From Lachnospiraceae bacterium UBA6987 (GTDB lineage: Bacteria; Bacillota; Clostridia; Lachnospirales; Lachnospiraceae): DNA of 60,957 nt. Location of the stretch: the NCBI GenBank assembly GCA_002449955.1, contig DJYD01000060.1:1-60957 (forward strand). The letters are read 5' to 3'. Below, in pieces: positions 24,215 through 32,874 of the stretch (positions within the stretch are counted from its first letter, which is position 1; every line of letters starts with the position of its first letter). Made by a program: the position numbers and the translations under genes. The notes under the pieces were generated by a model. That model made no database searches. It saw only the letters and a program-made list of their open reading frames with translations, and was not told the origin of the DNA.

Positions 24215-25336
24215 ATGCGTTTTGTCAACGCTTATGTATTTGACGGAGAAGGATTCCGCTTCGGCGGTTTCGATGTAGAAGAGGGGCGCTTCGGCGCCTT
24301 TCTTCCGGATGTAAAGGAAGGCGGCGAGGACCTGCAGGGTGCTTACGTGCTGCCCGGCCTTGTCGACGTGCACACGCACGGTGCGGCAGGCGCCGATTTT
24401 TCCGACGGCGACGAAGAGGGACTCATCCGCATGGCGGCGCATCTGGCCGGCTGCGGGGTGACGAGCTTTGCGCCGACCTCCATGACCCTGCCCTATGAAA
24501 CGCTGGAAAAGGCGTACCGCACGGCGGTAAAGCTGTCGGAGAAGCTGCCCGAAGGCTGCGCGCGCATTGCCGGCATCCACATGGAAGGCCCGTTCTTCTC
24601 GGAAAAGAAGAAGGGCGCGCAGAATGCGGCCTACCTGCGTCTTCCGGACGCTGAGGCGGTCAGACATCTGCGGGAAGCAGCGAAGGGACTCCTTAGGATC
24701 GTGGACGTGGCCCCGGAACTGGAAGGCGCGGCGGCCTTTACGAAAGAAGTCAGCCGTTACTGCACCGTCTCGGTCGCGCATACCGATGCAAATTACGAGG
24801 AGACCCGCGCAGTCTATGAAGCCGGTGCGACCCACCTCACGCACCTTTACAATGCCATGCCGGGGATCCATCACCGCAGTCCCGGCGTGATCGGTGCCGC
24901 TTCCGAGCGGGAAAACGTCGTCGCTGAGCTGATCGGGGACGGCCTGCACGTTCATCCGAGCGCGGTCCGCATGGCCTTTAAGCTCTTCCCGGGCAGGATC
25001 TGCCTGATTTCGGACTCCCTGCGCTGCTGCGGCATGCCGGACGGCGAGTATGAGCTGGGCGGCCAGCAGGTTTTCTTAAAGGGCGGCGTAGCAAGGCTTG
25101 AGGACGGAACGATTGCCGGCGCGGCCTCGGACCTCTTTGCGGATATGCGGAACGTGATCGCCTTCGGGATCCCGGTGGCAGAGGCCGTTCGTTCGGCCAC
25201 GATCATCCCGGCCCGTGAGATCGGAAGGGATGACGAAATCGGTTCCATCGAAGCCGGAAAGCTTGCGGATTTTGTGGTCTGCACGCCTGAGCTAAAGCGG
25301 AAAGCCGTTTATATCGGCGGCAGAAGGCTCGGATAA
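24215..25336 (+). CDS. nagA: N-acetylglucosamine-6-phosphate deacetylase
   Basis: A 373-residue amidohydrolase-fold enzyme that turns GlcNAc-6-P into GlcN-6-P and acetate. It has the metal-site opening VDVHTHGAAG (near 51), GIHMEGPFFSEKKKGAQ (near 125-141), AHTDANYEE (near 188), HLYNAMPGIHHR (near 208) and ISDSLR (near 265), which supplies the catalytic Asp. The start at 24215 lies one base after the kinase stop and follows GGAGG. It is the last gene of the sialic-acid operon, and nagB is not in the window. Confidence 0.94.
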   Translation: MRFVNAYVFDGEGFRFGGFDVEEGRFGAFLPDVKEGGEDLQGAYVLPGLVDVHTHGAAGADFSDGDEEGLIRMAAHLAGCGVTSFAPTSMTLPYETLEKAYRTAVKLSEKLPEGCARIAGIHMEGPFFSEKKKGAQNAAYLRLPDAEAVRHLREAAKGLLRIVDVAPELEGAAAFTKEVSRYCTVSVAHTDANYEETRAVYEAGATHLTHLYNAMPGIHHRSPGVIGAASERENVVAELIGDGLHVHPSAVRMAFKLFPGRICLISDSLRCCGMPDGEYELGGQQVFLKGGVARLEDGTIAGAASDLFADMRNVIAFGIPVAEAVRSATIIPAREIGRDDEIGSIEAGKLADFVVCTPELKRKAVYIGGRRLG

Positions 25337-25354
25337 AAACGAGAGATGAGAAGA

Positions 25355-25383
25355 CGGGGAATGCTTTGCATTTCCCGTTTTTT
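25355..25383 (+). terminator. Terminator of the sialic-acid operon
   Basis: CGGGGAATGC (25355-25364) pairs with GCATTTCCCG (25368-25377) with one G-T pair, and TTTTTT follows. TATAAT at 25394-25399 just downstream may be the -10 box for the next gene, but no clear -35 box is seen. Confidence 0.85.
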
Positions 25384-25424
25384 ATGTTACAATTATAATA
25401 CAAGATTCGAAAAGGAGCATCCCG

Positions 25425-27056
25425 ATGAAAGCAGTGTTTTTAGGTGCGACCCATGAAGTGACCGGTTCCATCAGCTATCTGGAAGCGGGCGGACATAAAT
25501 TTCTCGTAGACTGCGGCATGGAGCAGGGAAAGGATATCTTCGTCAATCAGGATATTCCGGTCAATGCTTCGGAGATCGAAGCGGTTTTTCTGACACATGC
25601 ACATGTTGACCATTCGGGCAATCTGCCACTTTTGTACAAACGCGGCTTCAGGGGCAATGTCTATGCCACCGAAGCGACCACGAACCTTTGTGCCATCATG
25701 CTGCTTGACTGCGCCGGCATCCAGGAGCAGGAGGCCGAGTGGAAGAACCGCAAGGGCAAACGGGCCGGCAAAGAGGCGACCGAACCGATTTACACGATGG
25801 ACGACGCCATCGAGGTCTGCAAGCTGTTCATCCCGGTCGAATACGATAAGAAGATCCAGGTGGAGGAAAACTGCGAGGTCCGCTTTCATAATGTCGGGCA
25901 CCTCCTCGGGGCTTCCTCTGTGGAAATCTGGCTGACGGAAGACGGCGTAACGAAGAAGATCGCGTTTTCGGGCGATATCGGAAACCCCGGAAGGCCGCTG
26001 ATCCCGGATCCGGAGCCGCTTGACGAGGCGGATTACGTCGTCATTGAGTCGACCTACGGGACGCGCGAGCATCCGAAGTCCACCGGTAAGAGAGCGTATA
26101 TCGACCAGCTCGCCGAGGTGCTGGACAGGACCTTTAAACGCGGCGGCAACGTCGTGATCCCGGCCTTTGCGGTCGGCAGGACCCAGGAACTGCTGTTCTT
26201 CCTCCGGGAGATCAAAAACGAAGGCATGGTGAAGAGCCAGCCGGATTTCCGCGTCTTTGTCGACAGCCCGCTGGCCGTCGAGGCGACCAACGTCTTCCTG
26301 CAGACACCGAAGGAGTATTTCTCCGATGAAGCGAGAAAGCTGCTGGAGGAGGGGGAAAATCCCATTTTCTTCGACGGACTGAATGTCTCGGTCAGCACGG
26401 ACGAATCCATCGCCATCAACTTCGATGAGAGGCCGAAAGTCATCTTATCGGCCAGCGGCATGTGCGAAGCCGGCCGCATCAGACACCATCTGAAGCACAA
26501 TCTGTGGCGCCCCGATTCCACCATCCTCTTTGCGGGCTATCAGACGGAGGGCACGCTCGGCCGCATGCTGCAGGACGGCGCGGAGAGCGTGAAGCTCTTC
26601 AGTGAAGAGATCGCGGTGAAGGCGGAAATCGCGACCCTGGAAGGAACCAGCGGTCATGCGGATAAGGACGACCTCACCGCCTGGCTTGCCGGCATGAAGA
26701 AAAAGCCGTCCATGGTCTTTGTGAACCACGGCGAAGCGGATTCGGTCGAAGCCTTTTCGGAGCACCTGCGCGGTCTCGGCTATACGGTCACGGCACCGTA
26801 CAGCGGCACGGAATTCGACCTCCTGAAAGGTGAGGTCACCGTAATGACCGAAGGCGAGTACATAAGACCCGAGACGGCTGCCTCCGAACGCGCAGAGGGT
26901 GTCTACGGCGAGCTTGCCGGTGCCGTGAAGAAGCTGGAACAGCTGACAAAGAACATGAAGGATCACAGCAACAAGGAACTGGAGAAGATGACGGCCGAAA
27001 TCGAGGCCCTCATGAAACGCTTCGCGATTACAGAAGAGCCGAAAAAGCGTAAATAA
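25425..27056 (+). CDS. Beta-CASP metallo-beta-lactamase-fold nuclease
   Basis: The 543-residue protein has the MBL zinc motif HAHVDHSG (near 60), a second His in NVGHLLGAS (near 158) and an Asp in FSGDIGNPG (near 184). The beta-CASP insert carries VVIPAFAVGRTQE and ASGMCEAGRIRHHL, and the C-terminal RMMBL part has SGHADKDDL and VNHGEADS. This layout is that of the CPSF-73/YSH1-like RNases. The C-terminal ~60 residues are charged and helical. It is probably an RNA exo- or endonuclease of unknown target. AAAGGAG precedes the ATG. Confidence 0.88.
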   Translation: MKAVFLGATHEVTGSISYLEAGGHKFLVDCGMEQGKDIFVNQDIPVNASEIEAVFLTHAHVDHSGNLPLLYKRGFRGNVYATEATTNLCAIMLLDCAGIQEQEAEWKNRKGKRAGKEATEPIYTMDDAIEVCKLFIPVEYDKKIQVEENCEVRFHNVGHLLGASSVEIWLTEDGVTKKIAFSGDIGNPGRPLIPDPEPLDEADYVVIESTYGTREHPKSTGKRAYIDQLAEVLDRTFKRGGNVVIPAFAVGRTQELLFFLREIKNEGMVKSQPDFRVFVDSPLAVEATNVFLQTPKEYFSDEARKLLEEGENPIFFDGLNVSVSTDESIAINFDERPKVILSASGMCEAGRIRHHLKHNLWRPDSTILFAGYQTEGTLGRMLQDGAESVKLFSEEIAVKAEIATLEGTSGHADKDDLTAWLAGMKKKPSMVFVNHGEADSVEAFSEHLRGLGYTVTAPYSGTEFDLLKGEVTVMTEGEYIRPETAASERAEGVYGELAGAVKKLEQLTKNMKDHSNKELEKMTAEIEALMKRFAITEEPKKRK

Positions 27057-27117
27057 GCGTCCCTCTAATTCAGAAGATTTCTTTGGCAGGGACTTGAGGC
27101 TGAGGCAGGGAAAGAGT

Positions 27118-27798
27118 ATGAAAAGAAACTACGACCTTGAAATGCAGACAGTCATGAAAGAGATCGGCAGGCAGGGCAAAACGCCCCGCCTGCTTCTTCA
27201 TTCCTGCTGCGCTCCCTGCAGCACGGTCTGCCTGGAGCGGCTTTCCGAGGTCTTTGCGGTCACGGTCTTTTACTACAATCCCAATATTTATCCGGAAGAG
27301 GAATACCTGTTCCGTAAAAATGAGCAGATTGAATTCATCCGCCGCCATCCTTTCCGCAATCCCGTGGATTTCATGGACGGAGAGTATGCGCCGAAATGCT
27401 TCTACGAGGCGGTGAAGGGCCATGAAAAAGATTCGGAACGCGGGGAACGCTGCCATATCTGCTACCGTCTGCGTCTTGCAAAGACAGCGGAGAAGGCAGT
27501 AGAAGGCGGATTTCCGTATTTTACCTCGACCCTGACCTTAAGCCCTCTCAAGGACACAGAGGCGCTCAACCGGATCGGAGAGGAAGAGGCTGCCCGTCAC
27601 GGCGTCATCTGGCTGCCTTCCGACTTCAAGAAAAGGAACGGATTTCTCCGTTCCTGTGAAATAACCGCTGAATATGGGATGTACCGCCAGGATTACTGCG
27701 GCTGCGTCTTTTCCGTGAGAGGAGAAAAGACCGGTCCGGAAAGCGGCAGGGGAGTAAGCCCTGCGGAGGCGGTCATCCCTCGAGAAGCTCGTCCATGA
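27118..27798 (+). CDS. queH: Epoxyqueuosine reductase QueH
   Basis: A 226-residue protein of the QueH family, which reduces epoxyqueuosine to queuosine in tRNA and replaces QueG in many clostridia. The Cys pairs that bind Fe-S and metal are visible in LLLHSCCAPCST (near 23-33), RCHICYRLRL (near 110) and YRQDYCGCVFS near the end. ATG at 27118 is preferred. A TTG at 27094 in frame would add eight residues. Its 3' end overlaps the convergent DUF4364 gene by 26 bases. Confidence 0.9.
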   Translation: MKRNYDLEMQTVMKEIGRQGKTPRLLLHSCCAPCSTVCLERLSEVFAVTVFYYNPNIYPEEEYLFRKNEQIEFIRRHPFRNPVDFMDGEYAPKCFYEAVKGHEKDSERGERCHICYRLRLAKTAEKAVEGGFPYFTSTLTLSPLKDTEALNRIGEEEAARHGVIWLPSDFKKRNGFLRSCEITAEYGMYRQDYCGCVFSVRGEKTGPESGRGVSPAEAVIPREARP

Positions 27799-28297
27799 CA
27801 AGCGAATAGACCTTCTGGCTGGCACTTTGCCAGTGGTTGGCAATTGACTGAGCCTGCTCTTCATCTGGCAAGGAAAGGGTCAGGCGCATCAGCGTGCTTT
27901 TGCCCTCGCGAATCTCGCAGTTAACCTCATAATCGGTTGACTGCGGGATTTTTCTGTAATCAGCGGTGATCCCCATCTCGTTGCGGAGGCGCATGTTGTT
28001 TTCGCTGATAAACTGGTGAATATCACTTTTCACCGGATCGGGAATATCCTTGCCGAAATAGCCAAGTGCTTCTTCCCCTTCCTTCGTGATTTCACATCGG
28101 TTCTGGCCGCGGATGGCTGCGGACTTGATCAGGTGGGCATCAAACAGCTCGCCGATGACCTGCTGAAGAGAGAGATAGTTCGTATATTCCTTCGACAGGA
28201 AGAATTCGGAAATCTGTTCGTTGGACAGCGGCAGATTGGCCTGCCGCAGCATATAGAGAACCATGAGCTTGTATAAAACCTGCGGATCGTTGATCAT
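27773..28297 (-). CDS. DUF4364 family protein
   Basis: A 174-residue protein whose N-terminal half looks like a winged-helix domain (LYKLMVLYMLRQANLPLSNEQI, then a segment ending in RCEITKEGEEALGYF), the typical DUF4364 pattern of Lachnospiraceae and other clostridia. The family is annotated as unknown, possibly DNA-binding. ATG at 28297 is chosen because GAGG lies seven bases upstream, and one at 28312 is possible. A good promoter lies at 28328-28356 on the same strand. Confidence 0.82.
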   Translation of the reverse strand: MINDPQVLYKLMVLYMLRQANLPLSNEQISEFFLSKEYTNYLSLQQVIGELFDAHLIKSAAIRGQNRCEITKEGEEALGYFGKDIPDPVKSDIHQFISENNMRLRNEMGITADYRKIPQSTDYEVNCEIREGKSTLMRLTLSLPDEEQAQSIANHWQSASQKVYSLVMDELLEG

Positions 28298-28327
28298 AGC
28301 TATGCCTCGCAAAATATTCTTGTGGTA

Positions 28328-28356
28328 ATTTTAGCAAATTTTTAAAAGTTTTGCAA
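28328..28356 (-). promoter_or_regulatory. Promoter of the DUF4364 gene
   Basis: On the minus strand TTGCAA (plus 28351-28356) and TAAAAT (plus 28328-28333) are 17 bases apart. It is back-to-back with the rho promoter. Confidence 0.65.
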
Positions 28357-28365
28357 TAAAAACAC

Positions 28366-28393
28366 TTGCATTTTCTCTTTCCTATGCTATGCT
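28366..28393 (+). promoter_or_regulatory. Promoter of rho
   Basis: TTGCAT at 28366-28371 and TATGCT at 28388-28393 with a 16-base spacer. The leader of about 120 bases ends in a small hairpin AGGCGGC-TT-GCCGCCT just before AAGGAG. Confidence 0.55.
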
Positions 28394-28519
28394 ATGCAGT
28401 GAGTTAAGGCACGTTTATCATTGCTTTTTCGAATGACACATATCTCGCCTTCCTCATTTCTTATAATTCCCCTGATTTAAAAAATCAAGGCGGCTTGCCG
28501 CCTGTTAAGGAGTGTTTCT

Positions 28520-30511
28520 ATGAGCATTGTGATTGAAGATCAGGCTCTTCCTACGCTGAAAGAATGGGCTAAATTGCTTGGAATCAAAGGAACCAGTACG
28601 TTCCGAAAACCGCAAATGATTGAATTAATGAATAAAGTTGGAGCAGAGCGCATTGAAAAAGCATTGCGCCTTGCCGGTGTTGATCCGGATGCAGCCGCGG
28701 ATACAGAGAATGCTGCCGGCGAAGAGGCTGTCGAAAAGCCCGCAGAGGTGCCCGCACCGGCTCCGGCAGCTGAGCCGATGATCGGCGGAAGGCCCCGTTC
28801 CCGCTGGACCAGTATTTCGAAGAATTTCAGCAAACCGGAAGCGGCTTCTGCCGGTGCAGAGGCTGCGGAAATCAAGGCACGTACGTTAGCAAAACCGATC
28901 AATGATGCACCGGATGACAACAGTGAGATATCCGAACCGGAAGAAGGTACAGCGGCAAAACCGCGCAGAATCGGCGAGGGCGCAAACCCTGCCTTTGACC
29001 GGTCAAACCATTATACCGGAAGAGGCGGTTTCGGAACCTATTCCGCATCTTACCTTGCACAGACGGAAAAACCGGATGAGTTTGAAAAGAGTGAGCAGCC
29101 GAACAGACCGGTAAGGCCGGAGAGAGTTCGGGAGGCGAGCGCCGGAAGAACCTTCTCTCTGACGATCAGCCGTCAGCAGGAGACCGTGCCTGCCGAAGAA
29201 CAGACACCGCCCGCACCCAGATTTGCCCTTCGCAGAGAGACCAAAGATGACGTGGCTCCGTTTTTTGCACCGCGCAGAGATAACCGTGATGAGCTTTCTC
29301 CGGCATATCCGGCAAGAAGAGAAACTCGTGACGATATCACCGCCGCCAAAAAGGAAAGCCGCGACGAGATCCCGGCAGGCGTTCCGACAGGAGAGCGCGC
29401 GCAGGGCGTACTCGAAGTCCTTCCGGATGGCTTTGGCTTTATCCGCAGCGAGAATTTCATGCCGGGTGACAGTGATGTTTATGTGTCTCCCTCACAGATC
29501 CATCGCTTTGGCCTGAAGACCGGAGATGTGCTGAACGGGATCACCAAGGCAAAGACCGGTGCAGAAAAGTTTGCTGCTTTGCTTTATATTGATTCGATCA
29601 ACGACGAAACGCCGGAAAACGCAGCAAAGCGGACAAAATTTGAAGATCTGACGCCGATCTTTCCGAATGAGCGGATCCATTTAGAGACCGAATCGGAAGC
29701 GAGAGCCATGCGGATTATGGATCTGATGGCGCCGATCGGCAAGGGACAGCGCGGCATGATCGTATCACCGCCCAAGGCCGGTAAAACGACCCTGATCAAG
29801 GAAGTTGCGGCAGCGGTCACGAAGAATCATCCGGATATTCACATTCTGATTCTGCTGATCGATGAACGGCCTGAAGAGGTGACTGATATCAGAGAATCCA
29901 TCGGCGGGGATAATGTCGAGGTGATCTATTCCACCTTTGATGAGATGCCGGAACACCACAAGCGCGTCGCGGAGATGGTGCTTGGCCGGGCACAGCGCCT
30001 TGTTGAGCATGGAAGAGATGTTATGATCCTGTTAGACAGCATCACGAGGCTTTCCCGGGCGTACAACCTGGTTGTGGCACCGAGCGGAAGGACCCTTTCG
30101 GGCGGTCTTGATCCTGCGGCGCTCTACATGCCCAAGAAGTTCTTCGGGGCGGCCAGAAATGTGCGTGAAGGCGGCAGTCTGACCATTTTGGCAACGGCAC
30201 TGGTCGAGACCGGAAGCCGGATGGATGATATCATTTTTGAAGAATTCAAGGGCACAGGCAACATGGAGCTCGTGCTTGACAGAAAGCTGTCCGAGCGCCG
30301 TATCTTCCCGGCAATCGATATCCTGCGTTCCGGCACGAGACGTGACGATCTTCTGCTGAACGAGGAGGAATTAGAGGTCACCGAGAAGATCCGCCAGGCC
30401 ATCAACAGCCAGAGCCGCGGTGAAGAAGCGCTGGAACAGATCCTGGATCTGATGCGCCACACGCGCAGCAACAGCGAATTCTGCGGGCTTGTCCGGAAAA
30501 TGCATTTCTGA
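28520..30511 (+). CDS. rho: Transcription termination factor Rho with long insertion
   Basis: The 663-residue protein is about 240 residues longer than E. coli Rho. It has a Rho_N domain (about 1-45), a long Ala/Glu/Arg-rich disordered region (about 50-290), the RNA-binding cold-shock-like domain (GVLEVLPDGFGFIRSENF, near 296), the hexameric ATPase with Walker A SPPKAGKTTL (near 417) and Walker B VMILLDSITRLSRAY, and the C-terminal EEALEQILDLM helix. Four degenerate repeats, RRETKDD, RRDNRDE, RRETRDD and KKESRDE, stand at 14-, 14- and 11-residue steps at the end of the insertion. Insertions here occur in some clostridial and actinobacterial Rho proteins, where they add RNA binding. rpmE follows with its own promoter. 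Confidence 0.96.
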   Translation: MSIVIEDQALPTLKEWAKLLGIKGTSTFRKPQMIELMNKVGAERIEKALRLAGVDPDAAADTENAAGEEAVEKPAEVPAPAPAAEPMIGGRPRSRWTSISKNFSKPEAASAGAEAAEIKARTLAKPINDAPDDNSEISEPEEGTAAKPRRIGEGANPAFDRSNHYTGRGGFGTYSASYLAQTEKPDEFEKSEQPNRPVRPERVREASAGRTFSLTISRQQETVPAEEQTPPAPRFALRRETKDDVAPFFAPRRDNRDELSPAYPARRETRDDITAAKKESRDEIPAGVPTGERAQGVLEVLPDGFGFIRSENFMPGDSDVYVSPSQIHRFGLKTGDVLNGITKAKTGAEKFAALLYIDSINDETPENAAKRTKFEDLTPIFPNERIHLETESEARAMRIMDLMAPIGKGQRGMIVSPPKAGKTTLIKEVAAAVTKNHPDIHILILLIDERPEEVTDIRESIGGDNVEVIYSTFDEMPEHHKRVAEMVLGRAQRLVEHGRDVMILLDSITRLSRAYNLVVAPSGRTLSGGLDPAALYMPKKFFGAARNVREGGSLTILATALVETGSRMDDIIFEEFKGTGNMELVLDRKLSERRIFPAIDILRSGTRRDDLLLNEEELEVTEKIRQAINSQSRGEEALEQILDLMRHTRSNSEFCGLVRKMHF

Positions 30512-30546
30512 TTAGGAAAAAAGCCGGGAAAGATCATAAAAAATCC

Positions 30547-30575
30547 TTGCAATCCACTCCCGAATATGCTATAGT
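30547..30575 (+). promoter_or_regulatory. Promoter of rpmE
   Basis: TTGCAA at 30547-30552 and TATAGT at 30570-30575 with a 17-base spacer. Confidence 0.6.
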
Positions 30576-30663
30576 ACCAGTTGCTGTTTTTGGAAATAAC
30601 GGCATTCAAACGGGCAGGGCACACCATCCCTGAGCCGGAATTCATGATTTGAGGTGATTTATC

Positions 30664-30879
30664 ATGCAGGAGAGCATCCAGCCCAAGTACTATCAGTGCA
30701 AGGTCACTTGCAACTGCGGCAACGAGTTCATTACCGGTTCCACCAAGCCTGAGATCCACGTGGAAATCTGCTCCAAGTGCCATCCGTTCTACACCGGACA
30801 GCAGAAAGCAGCGCAGGCTCGCGGACGTATTGAGAAATTCAATAAGAAATACGGTCTGGGTAATTCCAACAATCAGTAG
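30664..30879 (+). CDS. rpmE: 50S ribosomal protein L31
   Basis: A 71-residue ribosomal protein of the zinc-binding (C+) type. Cys residues in CKVTCNCGNEF (near 12-18) and CSKCHPFYTG (near 36-39) form the metal site, and the conserved PFYTGQQK follows. AGGTGAT lies upstream of the ATG. It lies in the clostridial order rho-rpmE-DUF1385-prmC-prfA. The zinc form is the one replaced by a zinc-free paralogue during zinc starvation in bacteria that carry both. Confidence 0.97.
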   Translation: MQESIQPKYYQCKVTCNCGNEFITGSTKPEIHVEICSKCHPFYTGQQKAAQARGRIEKFNKKYGLGNSNNQ

Positions 30880-30891
30880 TGACCGGAATCA

Positions 30892-30945
30892 GACAAAAGG
30901 CCTTGCTTTCCCAGCGGAAGGTTTGAGGCCTTTTGTCTTTTTTTG
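30892..30945 (+). terminator. Terminator after rpmE
   Basis: GACAAAAGGCCT (30892-30903) pairs with AGGCCTTTTGTC (30926-30937), and TTTTTTTG follows. Confidence 0.88.
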
Positions 30946-30950
30946 TATAA

Positions 30951-30987
30951 AAATGTGATTTTCAATCACTTGATCATCACATTTTTG
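30951..30987. other. Second hairpin behind rpmE
   Basis: AAAAATGTGAT (30951-30961) and ATCACATTTTT (30977-30987) form an 11-bp inverted repeat with A-rich and T-rich ends. It could be a back-up bidirectional terminator or an operator for the DUF1385 gene starting 42 bases on. Confidence 0.5.
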
Positions 30988-31028
30988 TGTATGAGAGAAG
31001 GTCGTGAACAGACTAAGGGGTGATACAC

Positions 31029-31976
31029 ATGAAGTATTCGGGGATCGGCGGCCAGGCGGTTCTGGAAGGCGTGATGATGCGCAACAAAACCGACTACGCG
31101 GTTGCCGTCAGAAAAAATAACGGCGAGATCGTTATCAAAAAAGAAAAGCAGAAAGAAAAAAGAGCATTCGGGAAAACCTGCCGCAAGATTCCTTTCATTC
31201 GCGGCATTTTTTCCTTCGTGGACTCTCTGGTTCTGGGCATGCAGATTTTAGAGTATTCGGCATCCTTCTATGTTGAGGAGGAAGAAAAACAGACAGAGGC
31301 TAAAGGAAAAGCCTCTGACCATGCGGAAATGCTGATCAGTATACTGCTTGCTGTAGCGCTTGCCGTGGGCCTCTTTATGCTTCTGCCGATGTTTCTGGTC
31401 AGTTTGTTAAGGCCGGTTATTCAGAACGGATTCCTGATATCCCTTCTGGAGGGAATCCTCAGGGTGATCATTTTCCTTGCCTATATCTTCAGCATCTCTC
31501 AGATGAAGGATATTCGCAGAGTTTTTATGTATCACGGCGCGGAACACAAATGCATCAACTGCATCGAACACGGTCTGCCGCTCGACACCGAGCATGTGCG
31601 TGAAAGCTCAAGACAGCATAAGCGCTGCGGAACAAGCTTTTTACTGTTTGTGATGGTGGTCAGCATCTTTGTCGGCATTTTTCTGCCGAAGGATATTCTG
31701 TGGCAGCGGCTCCTTTCGCGTCTGATCATGCTGCCGGTTGTTATGGGGATTTCCTATGAACTGATTCAGTGGGCAGGCAGAACCGATTCAAAACTGGCAG
31801 ATATCATGAGTAAACCCGGTTTGTGGCTTCAGAATTTAACGACCCGCGAGCCGGAGGATGAGATGATCGAGGTGGGTATGGCTTCGGTCAATGCCGTATT
31901 CGACTGGAAGGCCTGGCAGGAAAATGAGCTGGGCATTGTGTATGAAGCGGAAAAGGAGGCTGCGCATGACCTTTGA
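31029..31976 (+). CDS. DUF1385 family membrane protein
   Basis: A 315-residue protein with the DUF1385 opening GIGGQAVLEGVMMRN and three or four membrane segments (about 100-165 and 205-250). The motif YHGAEHKCINCIEHG (near 173) holds conserved His and Cys residues that could bind metal. The family is widespread next to prmC and prfA in Firmicutes, and its function is unknown. The start at 31029 follows a near-perfect AAGGGGTGAT at 31015-31024. Its last 11 bases overlap prmC. Confidence 0.88.
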   Translation: MKYSGIGGQAVLEGVMMRNKTDYAVAVRKNNGEIVIKKEKQKEKRAFGKTCRKIPFIRGIFSFVDSLVLGMQILEYSASFYVEEEEKQTEAKGKASDHAEMLISILLAVALAVGLFMLLPMFLVSLLRPVIQNGFLISLLEGILRVIIFLAYIFSISQMKDIRRVFMYHGAEHKCINCIEHGLPLDTEHVRESSRQHKRCGTSFLLFVMVVSIFVGIFLPKDILWQRLLSRLIMLPVVMGISYELIQWAGRTDSKLADIMSKPGLWLQNLTTREPEDEMIEVGMASVNAVFDWKAWQENELGIVYEAEKEAAHDL

Positions 31977-32835
31977 CGCACTGCGAAAGGAAGGCATAAA
32001 AAGACTGCAGGCAGCAGGCATCGAGGATGCTCATATCGATGCCGCTGCATTGATGGAAGCGGCAGGCGGACCGGATATCACCCATTTTCCGTTAGTTCGG
32101 GACGAGGAGGTCCCGGAAGGCGTGGTTTTCATGTTTGATGCTTATATCGGTGTACGGGCAAACCGTATTCCGCTGCAGCATATTCTCGGGGAAGCATGGT
32201 TCCGCGGTCTGTCTTTTACCGTTGATGAAGACGTCCTGATCCCGCGTCAGGATACGGAAACATTGGTTGAAGCGGTGCTTCGTGAAGCTGCAAAGTATCC
32301 GGGTGCGCCTTCCCTGCTTGAGCTTTGCACGGGAAGCGGCGCCATCGCCGTGAGCCTTGCCAGAGAGGGGAATTTTGCTTCCGTTACGGCATCGGATATT
32401 TCCCACGAAGCCATTCAGATCGCCCGGGAGAATGCGGCCAAAAACGGCGTGGAAGAGAGAATCCTTTTTGCAGAAGGAGACCTTTTCCGGGCCAGAACAA
32501 AAAGCGATAAATCCTTAAGCCGTAGAAGTTATGATATCATTTGCGCCAATCCGCCCTATATTCCGACGGCGGAGATCGAAACGCTTGAACCGGAAGTGCG
32601 GGACCATGATCCGCTGATCGCACTTGATGGCGGAACGGACGGGCTTGATTTTTACAGGCGCCTCGCGAAGGAGTCGGCTGCTCATCTGAATGCCGGCGGA
32701 AAGATCCTGCTTGAGATCGGCTGTGAACAGGGAGCGGCTGTGCAGGAGATTTTTGCGCAGGCCGGATGGAAGGACGGTTTGGTGGAACAGGACCTTGCCG
32801 GAAAGGACAGGGTTTTCTCGGCCGCAAAGCCGTAA
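31966..32835 (+). CDS. prmC: Release factor N5-glutamine methyltransferase
   Basis: A 289-residue SAM-dependent methyltransferase that modifies the GGQ glutamine of release factors. The SAM motif ELCTGSGAIAVSLA (near 117) and the catalytic NPPYIPT (near 193) are present, and the N-terminal helical domain (about 1-85) binds the release factor. AGGAGG at 31954-31959 fixes the start at 31966, inside the DUF1385 gene, so the two are translationally coupled. Its substrate prfA begins 39 bases after its stop. Confidence 0.95.
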   Translation: MTFDALRKEGIKRLQAAGIEDAHIDAAALMEAAGGPDITHFPLVRDEEVPEGVVFMFDAYIGVRANRIPLQHILGEAWFRGLSFTVDEDVLIPRQDTETLVEAVLREAAKYPGAPSLLELCTGSGAIAVSLAREGNFASVTASDISHEAIQIARENAAKNGVEERILFAEGDLFRARTKSDKSLSRRSYDIICANPPYIPTAEIETLEPEVRDHDPLIALDGGTDGLDFYRRLAKESAAHLNAGGKILLEIGCEQGAAVQEIFAQAGWKDGLVEQDLAGKDRVFSAAKP

Positions 32836-32874
32836 AAAAGGGAAAGCGGCATGACCGCAACAGGAGGAAAAGAT

